Shown: positions 10,512 to 22,509 of the stretch, one piece after another
How positions within the stretch are numbered: position 1 is the first letter of the stretch
How the letters are laid out: each line of letters opens with the position of its first letter
DNA from: Membranipora membranacea
Lineage: Eukaryota; Bryozoa; Gymnolaemata; Cheilostomatida; Membraniporidae
Direction of reading: 5' to 3'
Length of the DNA: 64,000 nt
Assembly: GCA_914767715.1 (NCBI GenBank)
Contig: OU612070.1
Location: 1,569,501 to 1,633,500, forward strand
The notes under the pieces: generated by a model
Databases searched by the model: none
Told to the model about the DNA's origin: nothing
What the model saw: only the letters and a program-made list of their open reading frames with translations
Position numbers and translations under genes: made by a program

Positions 10512-11570
10512 GTCCGAGCTTATCAATCTCCTGACAATTAGGACAAGCGCAGACAGATCCGCCTTTGTTTCGTTTGCTGCAAGATGGTTGGGTTAATAGT
10601 GTAGTACTGGTGGATGTAGTTGAGCTGGTAGCTGCTGAGGTGTAGTTAGTAGGAGTTACACTGCTGGTCTTGAAGGACTCATGTATAGACTGGAGGAGGC
10701 GTGTCTCAGGGAGTACTGGGTTACTGTGAGTAGAAGGTAAGACCATACTAGATGAGAGCTGAGCATAGTTTATCTCAGCGGGATTGTAGTGAGCAGGGTA
10801 TGACATCATTGGAGCAGGTGCTGTCATATCACTAAACTACGATTCAGCGGCAGCGGGAGTAGACATGTCCAACCAGGCAGAGGTGTCTGTAGTCTTAAGT
10901 CCACTTGTGTACGGCCATTCATAGGCGGACCTAGCGTACATAGTATCAGCGCTATGTAGCTTACTGAGAAAGATTTCATTGCTTGTAGTGGGGAAGAGAT
11001 AGCCTTGTTGGTTGTTAAGGTTGGTCAGGTTGGTGAGGGTTGACACTTGGTCTTTGCTTGGACTGTCTGGTCGATCTGATGGAAGGACTCCTGCATCACC
11101 ATATAAATGTGGCGTCCTGATTGTTGATGTTTTTGGTTTTTCTTCTGCTTTGAACTGGTACAGATGAATTTGCGTTTGTAACTAAAATAGAAAAAGGTGT
11201 AACATAAACACACAGTCTATCTAAGCTAACCTGAAATAATATTGTTGACTATCAATGTTGGTACATGTTCCAATCCAATACATGATATTGTTTTTCAACT
11301 TTCGCCAAAATATATATATATATGTACCTGGTGGACACTGCATCAAGCTTAATCCAAGTCCGAAGCCCGAAGGTCGACACCATGAATCAAGAAAGAGGCA
11401 AGATATCTAATAAAATTTGCATGGAATTTCTGAAAAATACCCTTACTCCACAACTAAGTTGTGCTTGGTTTACCGATTTATTATTCAAATCACAAAGACC
11501 ACAAACTCAATTGTTCAATGCACAAATATTTTCGGCGACATTGAAAGCACTGTACAAGGTAGAGAACCAG
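10512..11570 (-). pseudogene. Inverted, truncated third copy of the Sp-like unit
   Basis: Read on the minus strand, this matches 7190-8300 of copy A at lower identity than copies A and B share. It starts at the inverted-repeat motif (11548-11570) and stops just after the Buttonhead box, before any finger. The start codon is changed (ACG at the place of ATG) and a TAG at 10837-10839 replaces a Trp codon. The Buttonhead box here keeps the family form CACPNC, whereas copies A and B have CAY. This copy therefore branched off before that Cys was lost, and the A/B pair are the derived ones at that site. Confidence 0.82.
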
Positions 11571-11598
11571 CTACAATATATCACCTCCTCACCTATCC

Positions 11599-11885
11599 TC
11601 ACCTATCTCCGCTCTGTCCTGTTCGGGTAGCGGGTGCCTGCCGGAGGCCTAGTTCTATCAAACTTCTCCCTCTTATCCTGTCCTGAGCATCCTCTTCACT
11701 GAGGGAACAGGATTGGAGATCCTTCCTGATAAAATCCTTCCATCTATGCTTTGGGCGTCCCCGATTTCTCTTTCCTTTCACTCTCATCTCATGTACTCAT
11801 CTAATGTCATCATCTTCCTCTCTTCTGCACACATGCCCAAACCACTGCAATCTTCTTCTTCTGTTATATCAACTATGTATCTTCT
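11599..11885 (-). pseudogene. 3' end of a LINE reverse-transcriptase ORF
   Basis: The minus strand encodes a C-terminal tail common in RTE-like and related non-LTR elements: RLQWFGHVCRREEDD, one stop codon, then GKRNRGRPKHRWKDFIRKDL and SEEDAQDRIRGRSLI. Only this tail remains. No upstream reverse transcriptase domain is visible. Confidence 0.75.
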
Positions 11886-11889
11886 TCAC

Positions 11890-12588
11890 AATCAGGTTTT
11901 TTATGTTTGAGGATAAGTTTTTTAATATAAGGCTTTACATTTGAGAAAGATTCCATCATATGGAAACTGGCATTGGGTATTATATGATAAAAAGCATCAT
12001 TACCTATTTTTCCCGGCCTAAGTATGCTATGCCACGTCGAATTGAATATAGTAAGTGGCGCTATACCCATAATGCAAAAAAAGATCAAGAATTGATCAAC
12101 GTTAAAGGCAATCCTCTGATTTTGATCGCACAAATATCTCATGAGTAACAATGTCAGGCATATTGTAAAAAGTACTTGGTGCGCGTACAACTTAATGAAT
12201 TCTCCGCATTCCATACAATAATGCGCTACTGAGCAAACAGATTCGTTACATTGTGTTTGGCCTCTTCATTTTTCTGCTCACACACATCAAGATAGTCTTA
12301 CTGAAAGCGTCGCTCATCTATACGGGTTACAGAGGTTAAAACTTGTTATTTTGAGGTGCAGCCTTCGTTGAGGTAATAGCACGTCAATTTTGAACGCCTA
12401 CCAACAGTTTATAGTCATTCTGCAGGCTAATACTTGATGGCCTAATTGCCTAATGATGTGCAAGAAGCAGACGCTCAAAAGTTCAAAATGCTGGTCCAAT
12501 GTTTCATTTATACATGTTTTATTCAAATTAGAGTACATACATTTCAAAACATGAAATTTCACAATTTAAGCTGCCTGCGAGGAGACAA
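11890..12588. other. Non-coding stretch
   Basis: I see no gene, RNA or recognisable repeat here. Short ORFs on both strands look random. Confidence 0.5.
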
Positions 12589-13139
12589 CTACTTCCTGCC
12601 GACACGGGCTGCGATAGCGGCAGCAGCAGCAGCATCTGTAGCCTTATCCTGGAGCTTGTTTTTGATGTCATTACCAACTCTTCTGGCTACTCTACCGACA
12701 GCTCTTCTAATCTTTCTACTTCTCCATGCATCAACTGAGAATAAAGAACGTCATAAATCAATTCCCAAGATTATCATGTCGAAGGATCAATGTTGCAGGT
12801 TTGGGGGTTTCTTTGTATGATGATCGATAAATCTCGTGAGCAGAGATTGGGGATTTTGAATAATTCCTGGCTATGTCTGTGACACTACCAGGCAAGGCAG
12901 AAAAAGCACCTTGCGCAGAAATTTTTGATATGTTAAAAGGAAAGTGTAGCTTTATTGGCTAAATGATCATGACATAACAGACATTCATGAAACAAAGCAT
13001 TTCAATTTTTTATCTAGTTTTAATATACAAGGCTATAACTAATAATGCAATCAGCAAGCATGAAAATATGTGTTAGCTCACCGTCGACGGTTATTGCTGC
13101 GATCACAATAACATCCAGGAATATGTGCAGGAACCTCAT
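12589..13139 (-). CDS. Small secreted cationic peptide, antimicrobial-peptide-like (two exons)
   Basis: Exon 1 (13082-13139) starts at ATG and encodes 19 residues with signal-peptide character (MRFLHIFLDVIVIAAITVD). It ends in phase 1 at a GTGAGC donor. Exon 2 (12589-12734) follows TTCTCAG and keeps the frame to a TAG. The 67-residue precursor has a strongly basic N-terminal half (WRSRKIRRAVGRVARRVG), a mixed middle, an Ala-rich second helix and the end GRK, which could serve as a C-terminal amidation signal. By hand count the part after the signal peptide has about 14 basic and 3 acidic side chains. The Trp near the front, basic amphipathic helix and hydrophobic C-terminal helix resemble cecropin- or styelin-like peptides in plan, not in clear sequence. 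I infer a secreted, membrane-active defence peptide. A TATA-like motif lies about 70 bp upstream of the start. Alternative: another small basic secreted protein. Confidence 0.72.
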
Positions 13140-13969
13140 CTTGGGATTCTATGACTGCTGCTGTAATTGGAAAACAAACAGTGTCATATAAAAAAAGAAA
13201 TGTTTATACCCTGCATTGCTTCGAGAACCAATGAGAGTTATATGCTTGTTCCTAATCTTGGTCAATATTCGATCCAATAATCAAGCATGGCATTATTGGA
13301 GTGGCCAAGATAGCAAATCAAAGGATATCACAATTTCATATTCAACCTTCTATCAAATGGAGGTATGAGTGAGAAGTTACCCTCTTACCTTTTGGTGATT
13401 CTTTTACAATATTTTGCTAAGCAATGAGTTACTTATGTGCAGACTGCAGGTTATATTAGGCCAGAAGTAGCTATAGCATAAGTTGTTATGGCACGGACAA
13501 AATTTGATGGCAGGATATTGATCAAGTTTTATACTTCATTGGTGTATGTTCTGTAAAATTCATCGGGTGTACCCAGTTGTAGTGGTCATATTTAGAAATT
13601 AAAAGGTGTTTTGTTTTGGCATTATATGTGTGGGGAAATAACTCCTATTCTGTGTAGTCTAACTAATAGAGAAGTCTGCTCGTATCAGACCAGCACAAAT
13701 TGAAAAATTTCAATTGAATTATGTCGAACTTCTTATGGGACTAGTATGATATTGTATGGTCTTAAGACCACTGTCTTGGGGCAATTACCAACAACATTTT
13801 TGATGTTTCAATTGCCTCTTATGTCATTTTTCGGCTGCATATCTATTGCATAACACATGAGCAAAGAGTTCAATGAGTGCCTCACTTTTCAGCAAAGAAA
13901 CCCAACTGTCAGAGTCTGAAAAACTTAGATATGCCAGCTTCGCATGCTTTCCTAACATGCTAATGATTA

Positions 13970-14990
13970 TATGGGGATATGCGGTAGCGCTGTCTCTCAC
14001 CAACCACCTCATGCAATGATAAAACATATACAATGTAGAACCCAGGACTATAGTCTTGACTTGTGTCAACTGCATCGAACTCTTGACTTCCCTCTGATCA
14101 CATATCGATAGTGTGAATATTTGGGATATGCAGTAGTGCTGCGGCTGCCCTCTTCAACTGGGTACACACTTTTTTCCTACATCAAATTTGTCTCCCGTCT
14201 AGGCTGCTTTTTGTCTTGTTCTCATTGAGATGTAGTGCTGTCGCTGACCACCTTTTAAAATGGTGTGATAGAATATCTTGTTAAGATCATACATATAGTC
14301 GTGTTTCCTGCTGACCATATTAATCACTTAACATTTCACTTACCTGACCGATTGTGAAGAAAATTGCAGGTATGCTGCCGCGCTGCTGCTGTCATGATTG
14401 CTACAACCGGGTACACTCTCAGTTTTAGATTCAGCACGTTGTTCTACCCTAGATATACCCTTGTTTAAAACTCGTAACATTTCACATTATTATACTTTGA
14501 GAAAAATTGCGATATGCTGCCGCGCTGCCGATCTTCTGCTAACATGATTGCTACGACTGGGTACACTATAGAACAAGTTTGGTCCATTTACCTGCATTCC
14601 CAGTGGATCCAATCCACTGGTCACGCCGCGGCGTGACCAGCGGATCGGGAGCAACAGGCATGCAGGCAATTGGATCAAACTTGTTCTAGGTTACACCCTT
14701 ATTTCTTTATATTCAGCACGTTATTATACCCTTGTATATTCAGCACGTTATTATACCCTTGAAACACCTTTTATTTAAACTCTTATTATTTCACTCACTA
14801 AAAGCAATTTTTAGAGGAAATGAGGATATGCTGCCGCGCTGCCGCTGACATGATTGCTACAACTGGGTACACCCTCAATATTGTATTCAGCACGTCGTTC
14901 CACCCTAGAAACACCTTTTATTGAATTCTTAACATTTCACTTATCATATGCAGTTTTGAGAAATATGGTGGATATGTTGCCGCAAGACAG
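13970..14990. repeat. Degenerate tandem array inside the inverted-repeat element
   Basis: At least six units share GATATGCTGCCGCGCTGCC, then CTACAACTGGGTACACCC, then ATTCAGCACGTTGTTCTACC and an AACACCTTTTATT block ending in TTCAC. Unit length varies from about 100 to 300 bp. One unit is interrupted by the hairpin element at 14569-14688. Confidence 0.75.
14569..14688. mobile_element. 120 bp hairpin MITE, member 1
   Basis: The ends TAGAACAAGTTTGGTCCATT and the inverted complement make long terminal repeats. The centre (14617-14640) is a perfect 24 bp palindrome rich in GC. The same family occurs at 47526-47647. The flanks here (GGTACAC and GGTTACAC) are only an approximate target duplication. 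Confidence 0.82.
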
Positions 14991-15379
14991 TATCATACTA
15001 ACCTCATAAAGATCTGACATTATACTTATTGAAAATTTTAAATTTGTCCTGATCTAACACGAGCAGACTTCTGCAAGTTTACTTGGTAAATAAATTGGCA
15101 AGTCAACAAAATCCCCACAATGCAGTTTCAACCTGGAATTCCCTGACCATTAGATTAGTAATATTGCACAGAATAGGAGTTATGTCCCTACACATATAAT
15201 GCAAAAACAAAACACCTTTTAATTTCTAAATATGACCAATACAACTGGGTACACCCGGCGAATTTTACAGAAGAAACATCAATGAAGTATAATGTGCGAT
15301 CAGTTTCCTGCCAGTTAGAGCAGTTACAGCTAGGCTGCTTCTGGCCTATATATGATAATATGAATCTATAGCTGCACAT

Positions 15380-18126
15380 TCGGTGGGTGAACATACATAT
15401 TGTCAAACATAGCCTCAGCTGCCCTCAACCCAAATTTTATTCCTAGGAGACGACATCCTTGCCTCTCAGGCATTAACCTCAAGGATAATAACTCTCAAGT
15501 TAGCCTTCAGCAAAGGTTGGCTATGGTCTCCCCTCTTACTGAACCAAACGTGCACCAAGCGTGCACTAATGGTGTACATTTTTATTCAAATTTGCTTAGA
15601 ACAAAGTTCCTATCTAGCACGCCTGGACAGTCTGTACCGCATACACACTATTAAATCTTGGGCCCTGATGTGTGAAAACTTGATTCCTCCTGTAGGGATA
15701 TTTTCCTAAAGGTTGGCTTGCCAAGTTACAGTGTTTACCATGATTACATGATGAATTGCTGTATTTGCATGGACCTATGTTTTCATATGGTGCCGGTGCC
15801 AGCCACAAGGGCTAACAGTCATGTTGTGTTGACACCCGGTGTTTGCTATGTTTTATAGTATAACGTATGTTTTACATCTTGCCATAACCTAAGGTCAACC
15901 ACCTCAATCAGAAGATGCTAGATGCCATCACAGAGTAAGGTTATATCCATACTCTGCCATCTAGCGCAAGAAAAGCGAGGAAGAGTCAATTAAGACAACA
16001 ACCATATGGCTATTGAATCTAATCAAAAAATTGTTGAGCGCTAACAAGTTAAGAAAATTATACTAACAAAACTCAACAAGGCAGAACCATCTGAAGTGAA
16101 GGCGGAATGCGATGTCAATCCATTCGAGTTTGAGAGCTGATGAGTAAAATACTGTGCACTATAGCAACTTTGAATCTTAAGTATTCAGTAAGTACCAATC
16201 CAGCCACCGATAGAATATGCAATGAGATGTCAGCATGTGTTACACCTAGTCAATGGCAAAGACTTGTTCTTGAGGTTCAATTTTCAACACATTCATCTGT
16301 GTCATGTAACGACCACATGAACAATTATCAGCATAGAAGTGATTTATTATGCATCAACTCCTCTAACGAAGTGTAAATGCTTTAGAAGGAGTTTCCCTCT
16401 CACTGACATTGATAGGGCAACTTCAGAAATGGGTCTCATAAAAAAAAGTCTAAATGCATTGGTTGCAAAAAAAAATGAATGATCAAAATAGGTTTCTGAG
16501 AGAACATCAGTTACTTCAATGCTTCTGGAGCTTTACAGGAGTTATGCTATGATATATATGTAACAGCCATCACCTGTCATATATCAGGTCATGACAGTGA
16601 CCGTTCTGGCTGTCACTGGAAATGCCATATAATAATAATCATTTCTTATCCACTTCCAGTGGCAGAAATAATGACATTTTAATAGACATTTATTACAATA
16701 ACAATGACCAAATAATGGGCTGTGTCCTGGTGTATGTGATTATGCTTTGCTGTCTTGATGAGTGTGAGCCAATTAATTCTCGCTTTGCTATTACCTAGTT
16801 TTTGCAATTCATTGATATCATATGATGTCCTGTTTTTACATCGTTTCGGTAGTACTATATAAGAGATATTTTTACTCCGTTTAGTGTGTGTTGTTTGAGA
16901 GAGCAATATCAATGACTATGACATGACACTCCCGCTGTTCCCTGTCCACAGCAATTCAAGCGTGAAAACGAGTGTTTGTCATTTTAGGATGATGTGCTCG
17001 CTTGCTCTGTTTATATAAGATTACAATGTAGAAATGATTTCTTTCTGCAGACATAGCCTTACTTATTTCAGATTTGCCTGAGAATGGTTCATGCAATTCT
17101 CTTGATTTTTTTTACATGTGTTACCAGAACATATGGGCCACAGTCTAGGCATTTATTCATGTAGTCAGTCAATGGATTTTGCAGATATATTTGATTTAGT
17201 GGCTAACATTCCTTTGTGAGATGAGTAAGACAAGGTACACACAATACTAGATAGCCCTTACATCAAACAAAGTTTCCTATGACCAACAGTCATTCTAAGC
17301 TGACCAAAGGAAAGTGTCAGATTTATGAAATTTGTCATTCACAAGCTGAAAACTAGATAAAAACAGCCCAAAAACAGCCCAAAAACAGCCTTCTTTTCTC
17401 CCTCCCCCTCCAACATAATCTTTTTGTGAACCATGAAAATAATCATTATTACCAATCACCTCAATCAAGATATTTACTTGAGAAAGTTTGCTCCAATTTA
17501 AGAGGTAAATGTGGCTATAGAGACGGCCCAAAAAGTGTCCAGTTCATAGCGCCATATGGACATGTCTCTTTTATACATATGCTAAGCAAAAATTACCCAA
17601 CCATCTGCATGAATGATGGGGCCTTTATTTTAGATTGAGCTTAGCGTTATAACATGAAAACTCAGGTCCATACTCTAGTACTCAACTACATAAGTGAAAC
17701 TCCACCCATAATCTCAGCTATCATATAGTTAACCTACCAGGCGTTTAGTCGCTGGCAAAATAGTAAGTGGTAAGGTCACCACAGTTGCATTTATATCACC
17801 TTCCCTTGGTAGTCAAACTATCGTTAGTCATGTTTCCCCTCAAACGCTATGATAAGGCCAATGTCACTTAGTTGATCCTACAGTGTACTTTATAGTTTTT
17901 TACCAAATCTTGCAATAAGATCCTACGATAACCTCTCGAGTAAGATCCATACTAACTCGATACTCAAAAATTTGAATTCATTTTCAAAGAAACTGATCTG
18001 TGCATTGACATAGACTGCACTTTAATAGTAATATTGATAGTCCATGTTTAGATGTGCTGAGTAACTGTGGTGCACAAATGGACAAGATCTGATGCCACAA
18101 AACAGAAAGCTTCTCCAAGTCACCCA
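15380..18126. other. Non-coding stretch
   Basis: AT-rich DNA without a convincing exon. Several short open frames exist on both strands, but none shows a motif, splice structure or amino-acid composition of a real protein. Confidence 0.5.
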
Positions 18127-21100
18127 CACTGCGTTTCATACCCAAGAATTGTCTGACAATTCTGTACAATTCTAGAATTGTCAGAAACTGACCTATATAT
18201 CATTACCCAACCAGCAACCATTATTGTGTAATTAACCCTGCCTGCTAAATAAATTACTTTCATTATTGCTATTGTATAGTCATAGTATAAGCCTTTACAG
18301 TTCTAGTCAATATCATACAAGTGGATTGACATTGTATTCAATGAGTTTGTATTTAGATGACCAGGCAAGATATGCTGTAATGAATAGATCTTGCTGTGCA
18401 AGGTAGCATCAAAATCTATATTGCGGGAGGCCCCGGTTCAAATCCCCGCAGGGGCAAATCTTTTCCTTTCGTTTCATCATGATGGAAAATGAAAGCATTC
18501 CATTCGAATTGTTGGCTCACAATTTTTGTAAGCACAGAAAACTCTTAGTAATGAGTATGATGACTCGACAAAATACTTATTTTCAACTCTTCTGTGTTGT
18601 ACCATACCCTACGTTATATTTTGTGCAATCTGTTAATATTGGCAGCAACTGCATAAATAGAATACATCAGCTAAACTATGCTAGCAGAATTATCAGAAAA
18701 CTTTACTACTAATAAAAATGTACAAAATCGATCACCAGATGAGCAAGGAATTACTTTGTATCAACTGTCCTACATGCCTAAGTGGAGAGAAGTGATATGT
18801 GAATGAGGCCATATTTTCCACAGAACCACTGACCACTGAAAATATGCTGACTGATGCTAAAAAAAACTCAAACTTGGTGTCACAGCAAGTATTGGCATAG
18901 TCTCAACTACGCTCACTGTGATTATTGAGAGTGAATGACATTCAGCTATTTCTATTTGTTAGCCAAAGATGCTCTGAGCATGGAGTTAGCTCTGAATGTT
19001 ATGGTATGTGGGCTGAGGGAGGCAAAGGTAAATCAACTATCGTAAGCCTTGTATATATTCATTACCTGTCTACAAAGGAGCTCTTGATGATATACTATAT
19101 CATTCTCAGCCATCTCAGTTATATGATGTACAGGAAACAATTTTGGCATAGTTCTCTCTCACTCTTGGATGGTAGTCCCCTAGTAGGTGTTGGCACAGGT
19201 ACAGATAGTATTAAAATGATAGACTAGTGGCAACACCATTTAATGTAATAAATTTTAATCTGTCAGCTTGAGTGCCACAAGCAGGGAGGTTGGCCAATAA
19301 CAGGCATAATTACATAACTACCTTGATATCCTTGTTGTCAACATTTTTAATTGTCCAATTAAGTATAATTAACACTGTTTGTTAATCCTTCATACACATT
19401 CCATTTCACTTGTAGCAAGTCATCATGACACACTTGTGGAATCAGAGAGACAGGAGTCATTGTAAGCTAACCTAACTTCCTGTCTTTTGCTGCTGATAAT
19501 GAATGCCGTGAGTTTTTAATTTCGCGAATATTCATTTTTATAATGATGGTTGTTTGGGTGTAATTGCAATCATGAGCATTCTTTGTCAGAAGAGTGAGGG
19601 GCGGGAAGTTGTAACATTTTATGCAAAGAGCTAGATAATTGTCCAAATTACATTTGTATATTTTTATCAAATTATTTCACCAAACTCTGCTTCAAAGCTC
19701 ATCATTGTACAGAGTTATTATGCCAAGAATGAGATTGCGTCGCAAAAAAATCTTAAATTCTCTGGCGCCCTTATTCTCCAGTATTTACAAAAAAGTTTCA
19801 TTGATTTTCCGCGCTTCTTGGTCAACTTCAAGAGTTGAGCCAGCATTATATGATAATCTGTGTGTTTATCCACAGGGTTGTCCATTTTTAAATCTACTGG
19901 TACCTTATAAGTTCTTTGAAGGTTGCCTATGAATGCCAGTGTAAACAAAGTTAACATTCTTACTGGCTTCTCTTGATTATGACTTCATGGGTAATTAACT
20001 TGGATACCAACAATACATGTCCAATTATGCTTGGCTAAGATGTTGATGTTAAGTGAAAGGTAAACCATTGGCAAATAGACACTGTGAGAATCTCGTTCAA
20101 ATTCAATAATAAGCTAATCTCATTGACAATGATCAGACAGACAGATCAAACTGTCCACTGTAGCCATAAATTGCATGCATCAAAGAGTTTGGTATGTTAA
20201 AGGTTCTATAAACCTGAAATTCCAATCATTTCAACAAATTCAGATTAGGGGCTTGCAGGGCCATTACAGCTGTTTAATTTTAAAGCGATAAATTATTGCC
20301 TGGACAGCCTTTTGGCAGATAATCATTCACAAAGCTCTCAGATTATTATTATCGACTGCATTGATAAATTTAGAATTTACAGTGACCACCAGCCATTCTG
20401 TACAAACGAGTTCCTTTGTGTCATTGAATGATAGGCCTGTTTGATTTACTCATGCTTCTCTCTACTCATACACCATAAAATTCAATTAATGGCTACAATG
20501 TACAGTTTAATCTGCCTGATCATTTTCAATGAGATTGGCTTATTGAATTTGAACAAGATTCTCACAGTGCCATTTGCCAATTGTTTACCTTTCAATTGAC
20601 ATCAACATCTTAGCCAAGCATAATTGGATGTATTGTTGGTATCCAAGTTATTTACCCATGAAGTCATAATCAAGATAAGCCAGTCAGAATGTTCATTTTG
20701 TTTACACTGGCATTCATAGGCAACCTTCACAGAACTTATAAGGTACCAGTAGATTTAAAAATGGACAACCCTGTGGGTAAAGACACAGATTATCATATAA
20801 TGCTGGCTCAACTCTTGAAGTTGACCAAGAAGCGCGGAAAATCAATGAAACCTTTTTGCAAATACTGGAGAATAAGGGCGCTAGAGAATTTAAGATTTTT
20901 TTTGCTAGGCAATCTCATTCTTGACATAATAACTCTGTACTCTGTAATTTGATAAAAATATACAAATGTAATTTGGACAATTATCTAGCTCTTTGCATAA
21001 AATGTTACAACTTCCCGCCCCTCACTCTTCTGACAAAGAATGCTCATGATTGCAATTACACCCAAACAACCATCATTATAAAAATGAATATTCGCGAAAT

Positions 21101-22509
21101 TAAAAACTCACTGCATTCATTATCAGCAGCAAAAGACAGGAAGTTAGGTCAGCTTACAATGACTCCTGTCTCTCTGATTCCACAAGTGTGTCATGATGAC
21201 TTGTTACAAGTGCAATGGAATGTGTATGAAGGATTAACAAACAGTGTTAATTACACTTAATTGTATAATTAAAAATTTTGACAACAAAGATATCAAGATA
21301 ATTATGTAATTATGCCTGTTATTGGCTAACCTCCCTGCTTGTGGCACTCAAGCTGACAGATTAAAATTTATTACTATAAACGGTGTTGCCACTACTCTAA
21401 CATTTTAATACTATCTGTACTAGTGCCAACACCTACTAGGGGACTACCATCCAAGGGTGAGAAAGAAATATGCCAAAATTGCTTCCTGTACACCATATAA
21501 CTGAGATGGCTGGGAATGATATAGTATAGCATCAAGAGCTCCTTTGTAGACAGGTAATGAATATATACCAGGCTTACGATAGTTGATTTACCTTTGCCTC
21601 CCTCAGCCCACATACCATAACATTCGGAGCTAACTCCATGCTCAGAGCATCTTTGGCCAACAAATAGAAATAGCTGAAAGCCATTCACTCTCAATAATCA
21701 CAAGGAGCGTGGTTTAGACTATGCCAATAATCAGTAATCATACTACTTGCTGTGACACCAAGTTTGAGTTTTTTAGCATCAGTCAGCATGTTTTCAGTAG
21801 TCGGTGGTTCTGTGGATAATATGGCCTCATTCACATATCAGTTCTCTCCATTAGGCATGTAGGACAGTTGATACAAAGTTATTCTTCGCTCATCTTGGGA
21901 GCGATGTTGTACATTTATATTAGTAGCAAAGTTTTCTGATAATTCTGCTAGCATAGTTTAGCTGATGTATTCTATTTATGCAGTTGCTTGCTGCCAATAT
22001 TAACAGATTGCACAAAATATAACGTAGGGTATGGTACAACACAGAAGAGTTGAACATAAGTATTTTGTCGGGTCATCATACTCATTACTAAGAGTTTTCT
22101 GTGCTTACAAAAATTGTGAGCCAACAATTCGAATGGAATGCTTTCATTTTCCATCATGATGAAACAATAGGAAAAGATTTGCCCCGACGGGAATTTGAAC
22201 CTGGGCCTCCCGCAATATAGATTTTGATGCTACCTTGCACAGCAATATCTATTCATTACAGCATATCTTGCCTGGTCATCTAAATACAAACTCATTGAAT
22301 ACAATGTCAATCCAATTGTATGATATTGACAAGAACTGTAAAGGCTTATACTATGACTATACAATAGCAATAATGAAAGTAATTTATTTAGCAGGCAGGG
22401 TTAATTACACAATAATGGTTGCTGGTTGGGTAATGATATATAGGTCAGTTTCTGACAATTCTAGAATTGTACAGAATTGTCAGACAATTCTTGGGTATGA
22501 AACGCAGTG
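18127..22509. repeat. 4.4 kb imperfect palindrome (arms about 2.0 kb, spacer about 0.3 kb)
   Basis: The left arm (18127 to about 20175) and right arm (about 20482 to 22509) are inverted copies along their whole length with scattered mismatches and small indels. The tips are CACTGCGTTTCATACCC and its complement. About 300 bp separate the arms. Each arm encodes the same short open frames in mirrored orientation, for example IGNL(Q/H)RTYKVPVDLKMDNPV and SECYGMWAEGGKGKSTIV. I do not recognise them, and they are broken into different frames. Each arm also holds a tRNA-like B box (GGTTCAAATCC near 18433; a variant near 22193). It is either a foldback-type element or an inverted duplication. Confidence 0.88.

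Larger units (their letters stand above)
13435..15379. mobile_element. Inverted-repeat element filled with satellite
   Basis: Two arms of 250-350 bp (about 13435-13700 and 15025-15379) are imperfect inverted copies. Shared blocks include ATGTGCAG at the tips, GGCCAGAAG, GTGTACCCAGTTGTA, a TTAGAAATTAAAAGGTGTTT block and CGAGCAGACTTCT. Between them is a tandem array (about 13970-14990). No transposase is visible. It is probably a non-autonomous DNA transposon whose interior expanded as a satellite. Confidence 0.68.

Noticed and set aside
18420-18456. Possible tRNA gene (GGTTCAAATCC)
   Set aside because: Only the B-box region is tRNA-like; the T-arm does not pair well and no acceptor stem or A box could be placed. 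The mirrored copy near 22193 is equally degenerate.
19718-21260. Functional transposase in the palindrome arms
   Set aside because: Frames are short, change register and show no catalytic motif I can name.
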